64,000 nt of DNA from UBA7236 sp044227505 (lineage in GTDB: Bacteria > Bacteroidota > Bacteroidia > Chitinophagales > BACL12). Position 1 is the first letter of the stretch. Every line of letters starts with the position of its first letter. Below the pieces are notes generated by a model. It had not been told where the DNA came from and made no database searches. It worked only from the letters and a program-made list of their open reading frames with translations. Location of the stretch: NCBI GenBank assembly GCA_044227505.1, contig JBGAWP010000006.1, positions 1-64,000 of the forward strand, in the 5' to 3' direction. This document shows positions 61,043-64,000 of this stretch, one piece after another. The translations under genes and the position numbers were made by a program.

Positions 61043-64000
61043 ATGGCAGAAAAAAAATACTATAAAGGCCTCGAAGAATTAAATCAGGAGCCGGAATTTG
61101 TTCAACTTAATCAATTAGAGTTCAACGAGGAGATCCCAGTTGATTTTTTTGACGGGAAAAACGATTCACTAAAATCGAATCGCCGCGATTTTCTAAAGAT
61201 GATGGGCTTCAGTCTTACAGCCGCAACAGTTGCAGCAGGATGTGAAATTCCTGTTCGCAAAGTGGCTCCCTACGTTTTTAAACCGGAAGATATTACTCCG
61301 GGTATCGCTACGTGGTATGCTTCCTCTTATATTAATGGTGGCGATTATTGCAGCATACTTGTAAAAACAAGAGAAGGCCGACCTATCAAAATTGAAGGAA
61401 ACACCGACTCAAAAATTACAAAAGGCGGAACCTCCGCTCGTGTTCAGGCAAGTGTTTTGAGTTTATACGACACAAGCCGTCTTAGAAATCCTATGACAAA
61501 AGGAGAAAGAGGTTTCTCCAATGCAACCTGGGATGATGTGGATACTGCGATAACAGGAAAACTGATCGCAAATCCAAATGCGAATATCAGAATATTAACC
61601 TCCACTATATTAAGTCCTTCCACTAAAAAAGTATTCGCAAAATTCACGGAAAAATATCCGAATACTAAAGTGTATTCTTATGATGCATTGTCATACAGCG
61701 GAATGCTTATGGCGAATTTGGCATCTAAGGGAAAAGCGGAAATTCCTGATTATGATTTTGCAAAAGCAAAGGTAATTGTAAGTATAGATGCTGACTTCTT
61801 AGGTACCTGGATATCTCCAATAGAATATACAAAAGGATATATCAAAACCAGAAAGGTTAGCAAGGAAAATGCGAACATGAGCCGCCATTATCAATTTGAA
61901 AGCCGCATGTCGTTAACAGGCTCCAATGCCGATTATCGTGTTGCTGTGCTTCCTTCTGAATTAGGCACCGTTGCATTAAACCTTTATGATGCAATTACAG
62001 GCAACAATGCTTCTTCCGGATTAAAATTAAAAGAGGAGGCTAAACAAAGCAGACTTAAAGAAGCTGCGGAATGGCTCAAAAAACATCAAGGCGAATCACT
62101 TGTGGTGAGTGGTTGCAATGATGAAAATGTGCAGTTAATTGTAAATGCAATTAATGAAGCATTAGGAAATTATGGCAAAACATTATCCTTCGACAATTCC
62201 AATATGATGCGTCAGGGGATGGATAATAGTGTAAAAGATCTGATCGCGGAATTAAAAGCCGGACAGGTTAATATATTGATGGTACATGATTGCAATCCTG
62301 TATACGATCATGCAATGGGAGCAGGTCTTGCAGAAGCTATGGCTAAAGCAGAAATGAGCATATCATTTGCAGGAAATATGAACGAAACTGCAGAGAAATG
62401 TAATTTCGTTTGTCCTGATCATCATTTCCTGGAATCATGGAATGATGCGGAACCTAAAAAAGGATATTTATCGCTTTCTCAGCCTACTATTAAAAATTTA
62501 TTTGAAACACGCCAGATGCAGGATTCGCTTCTTACCTGGTGCGGAGCAATGACAACCTATCACGACTTCATGATGCAAAATTGGAGCGATGGTGTTTTTG
62601 CAGGTTCAATAGATAAATCAACCTCGTTTAATAAAGCATTACAAATTGGTTTACACCAACCTGAAAATGCAAGTGGTATAGCCTTGGCAATCGACAACGC
62701 ATCTGCAATTTTAGCAGGAGTTGCAATGGTAAATAATGGCACTGCTGCGGGAACTGATGTTTCCACTGCAGCTGCAAATATTTCCGCAATGGTTAAAAAA
62801 TCAAGCGGTGTGGAGATTCAATTTTATGAATCTATAGCTATAGGTGATGGAAGATATGCCGACAACCCATGGTTACACGAATTACCGGATCCGGTTTCTA
62901 AAATAACATGGGATAATTACCTCAATGTTTCTCCGGGTTGGGCAAAAGAAAATGATTTAACACATGGTGATCTGGTTACACTTTCCGTAAATGGAAAGAG
63001 TGTGATAGTTCCTGTTGCAATACAACCGGGACAAGCATTCGGATCAGTTTCAATTGCAGTTGGATATGGCAGAACATTGATCGGAAAAGGTGGTGAAGGA
63101 GTTGGTGTGAATGTATATCCATTGATTGATGCAAGTGGTACATGTGTGAACTATATGGCTTCCGGAGTTACAGTTTCTGCAACCGGCGAAAATGTAAAAC
63201 TCGCACAAACACAAACACATTTCAGTTTGAACGATGGCCTTGGTCAAAGAAGAATTGTTAAAGAAACTACATTAGAAGAATACAAGAAAAATCCTCTTGC
63301 CGGAAATGAAGACAGAGAAGAAGCGTTGGCATGGCAGGAAGTAACTTTCTATCCTGATTATTTCGGTAAGAAAAACGGATTTAACTGGGGTATGTCCATC
63401 GACCTGAATTCATGTACAGGTTGCGGCGCTTGTGTTATCTCTTGTAATGCAGAAAATAATATTCCTGTAGTTGGGAAAAAAGAAGTAATTCGCTCTCACG
63501 AAATGCATTGGATGCGTATCGACAGATATTATTCCGGCGATCCTGAAAATCCTGAGGTTGTTTATCAGCCTATGCTTTGTCAGCACTGCGAAAATGCACC
63601 TTGCGAAAACGTTTGTCCTGTTGGAGCTACCAACCACAGTTCGGAAGGTTACAACCAAATGGCTTATAACCGTTGTATCGGAACCCGTTATTGCGCAAAT
63701 AACTGCCCTTATAAAGTAAGAAGATTCAATTGGTTCGATTACGGTGCAGCTGATACTTTCGGAACAATGAACGATCCGAGCGGAACGGAAGATCTTGGTA
63801 TGATGGAAGATCTAACAAGAATGGTTTTAAATCCTGATGTTACCGTTCGTTCAAGAGGAGTTATTGAAAAATGTTCTTTCTGTGTTCAACGTATTCAGGA
63901 AGCTAAACTCACCGCTAAAAAAGGTAACAGAGAATTGGTTGATGGTGATTTCAGAGTTGCATGTCAAAGTGCATGTCCTGCTGAAGCCATTACTTTCGGA
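61043..64000 (+). CDS. actB: Alternative complex III iron-sulfur subunit ActB (partial)
   Basis: At least 986 residues; the frame is open to the end of the window. An N-terminal twin-arginine-like signal (NRRDFLKMMGF, residues about 46-56, then AAGC) suggests Tat export. A long molybdopterin-oxidoreductase-like domain (about 80-760) follows; in complex III this part carries no Mo cofactor. A ferredoxin domain holds four cysteine clusters (CTGCGACVISC from residue 791, CQHCENAPCENVCP from 846, CIGTRYCANNCP from 878, CSFC from 944). With ActA it passes electrons from quinol to cytochrome c or oxidase. Later act genes lie beyond the window. Confidence 0.9.
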   Translation, partial: MAEKKYYKGLEELNQEPEFVQLNQLEFNEEIPVDFFDGKNDSLKSNRRDFLKMMGFSLTAATVAAGCEIPVRKVAPYVFKPEDITPGIATWYASSYINGGDYCSILVKTREGRPIKIEGNTDSKITKGGTSARVQASVLSLYDTSRLRNPMTKGERGFSNATWDDVDTAITGKLIANPNANIRILTSTILSPSTKKVFAKFTEKYPNTKVYSYDALSYSGMLMANLASKGKAEIPDYDFAKAKVIVSIDADFLGTWISPIEYTKGYIKTRKVSKENANMSRHYQFESRMSLTGSNADYRVAVLPSELGTVALNLYDAITGNNASSGLKLKEEAKQSRLKEAAEWLKKHQGESLVVSGCNDENVQLIVNAINEALGNYGKTLSFDNSNMMRQGMDNSVKDLIAELKAGQVNILMVHDCNPVYDHAMGAGLAEAMAKAEMSISFAGNMNETAEKCNFVCPDHHFLESWNDAEPKKGYLSLSQPTIKNLFETRQMQDSLLTWCGAMTTYHDFMMQNWSDGVFAGSIDKSTSFNKALQIGLHQPENASGIALAIDNASAILAGVAMVNNGTAAGTDVSTAAANISAMVKKSSGVEIQFYESIAIGDGRYADNPWLHELPDPVSKITWDNYLNVSPGWAKENDLTHGDLVTLSVNGKSVIVPVAIQPGQAFGSVSIAVGYGRTLIGKGGEGVGVNVYPLIDASGTCVNYMASGVTVSATGENVKLAQTQTHFSLNDGLGQRRIVKETTLEEYKKNPLAGNEDREEALAWQEVTFYPDYFGKKNGFNWGMSIDLNSCTGCGACVISCNAENNIPVVGKKEVIRSHEMHWMRIDRYYSGDPENPEVVYQPMLCQHCENAPCENVCPVGATNHSSEGYNQMAYNRCIGTRYCANNCPYKVRRFNWFDYGAADTFGTMNDPSGTEDLGMMEDLTRMVLNPDVTVRSRGVIEKCSFCVQRIQEAKLTAKKGNRELVDGDFRVACQSACPAEAITFG

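Overview
The window is AT-rich chromosomal DNA from an aerobic, probably gliding member of the Bacteroidota, outside the gut Bacteroidales. The evidence is a type IX secretion cluster (porV-porV-porU-porP/sprF-like-gldJ), many secreted proteins with type IX C-terminal sorting domains, the start of an alternative complex III operon, Bacteroidota promoters (TTG about 20 bp before TAnnTTTG), mostly absent Shine-Dalgarno sequences, and lipoproteins with lipobox signals. No tRNA, rRNA, CRISPR array, transposase or integrase was seen.

Region 1 (1-17659) is an accessory glycan locus. On the minus strand a Nudix-type regulator overlaps a clan GH-A glycoside hydrolase. These are followed by a six-gene operon: two large predicted outer-membrane beta-barrels, two lipoproteins (one with carbohydrate-binding modules), a GH3 beta-glucosidase-like enzyme and a GH16 lipoprotein. 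On the plus strand two secreted proteins carry two and five copies of a cysteine-rich GWCGGC carbohydrate-binding-like domain. No SusC/SusD pair is present. Near-identical 23-bp inverted repeats lie before the six-gene operon and before each repeat protein. Each supplies the -33 TTG of a promoter, so the three units look like one regulon, probably for beta-glucan capture and degradation.

Region 2 (17660-25888) holds two secreted adhesin-like proteins, an IcmF-type fused coenzyme-B12 acyl-CoA mutase, and a long intergenic tract built from palindromic repeats.

Region 3 (26019-36751) is the type IX/gliding cluster: two PorV paralogues, PorU, a divergent PorP/SprF-like protein, GldJ and MurF.

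Region 4 (36825-53052) is mostly housekeeping: a degenerate arginase-family protein, an MscS channel, a YHYH protein, carA, eno, a DivIC/FtsB-like protein, a von Willebrand A membrane protein, fabG, sucD, an MlaFE-like lipid transporter, an Omp85-like barrel and atpDC.

Region 5 (53149-64000) has a small TfoX-N-like protein beside a duplicated hairpin repeat, a SIMPL protein, a DUF4249 lipoprotein with its TonB-dependent receptor, an unknown lipoprotein with a strong Shine-Dalgarno, and actA-actB of alternative complex III (actB runs off the window).

Intergenic spaces are unusual. Many contain short word repeats, and several of the same words recur at distant loci.
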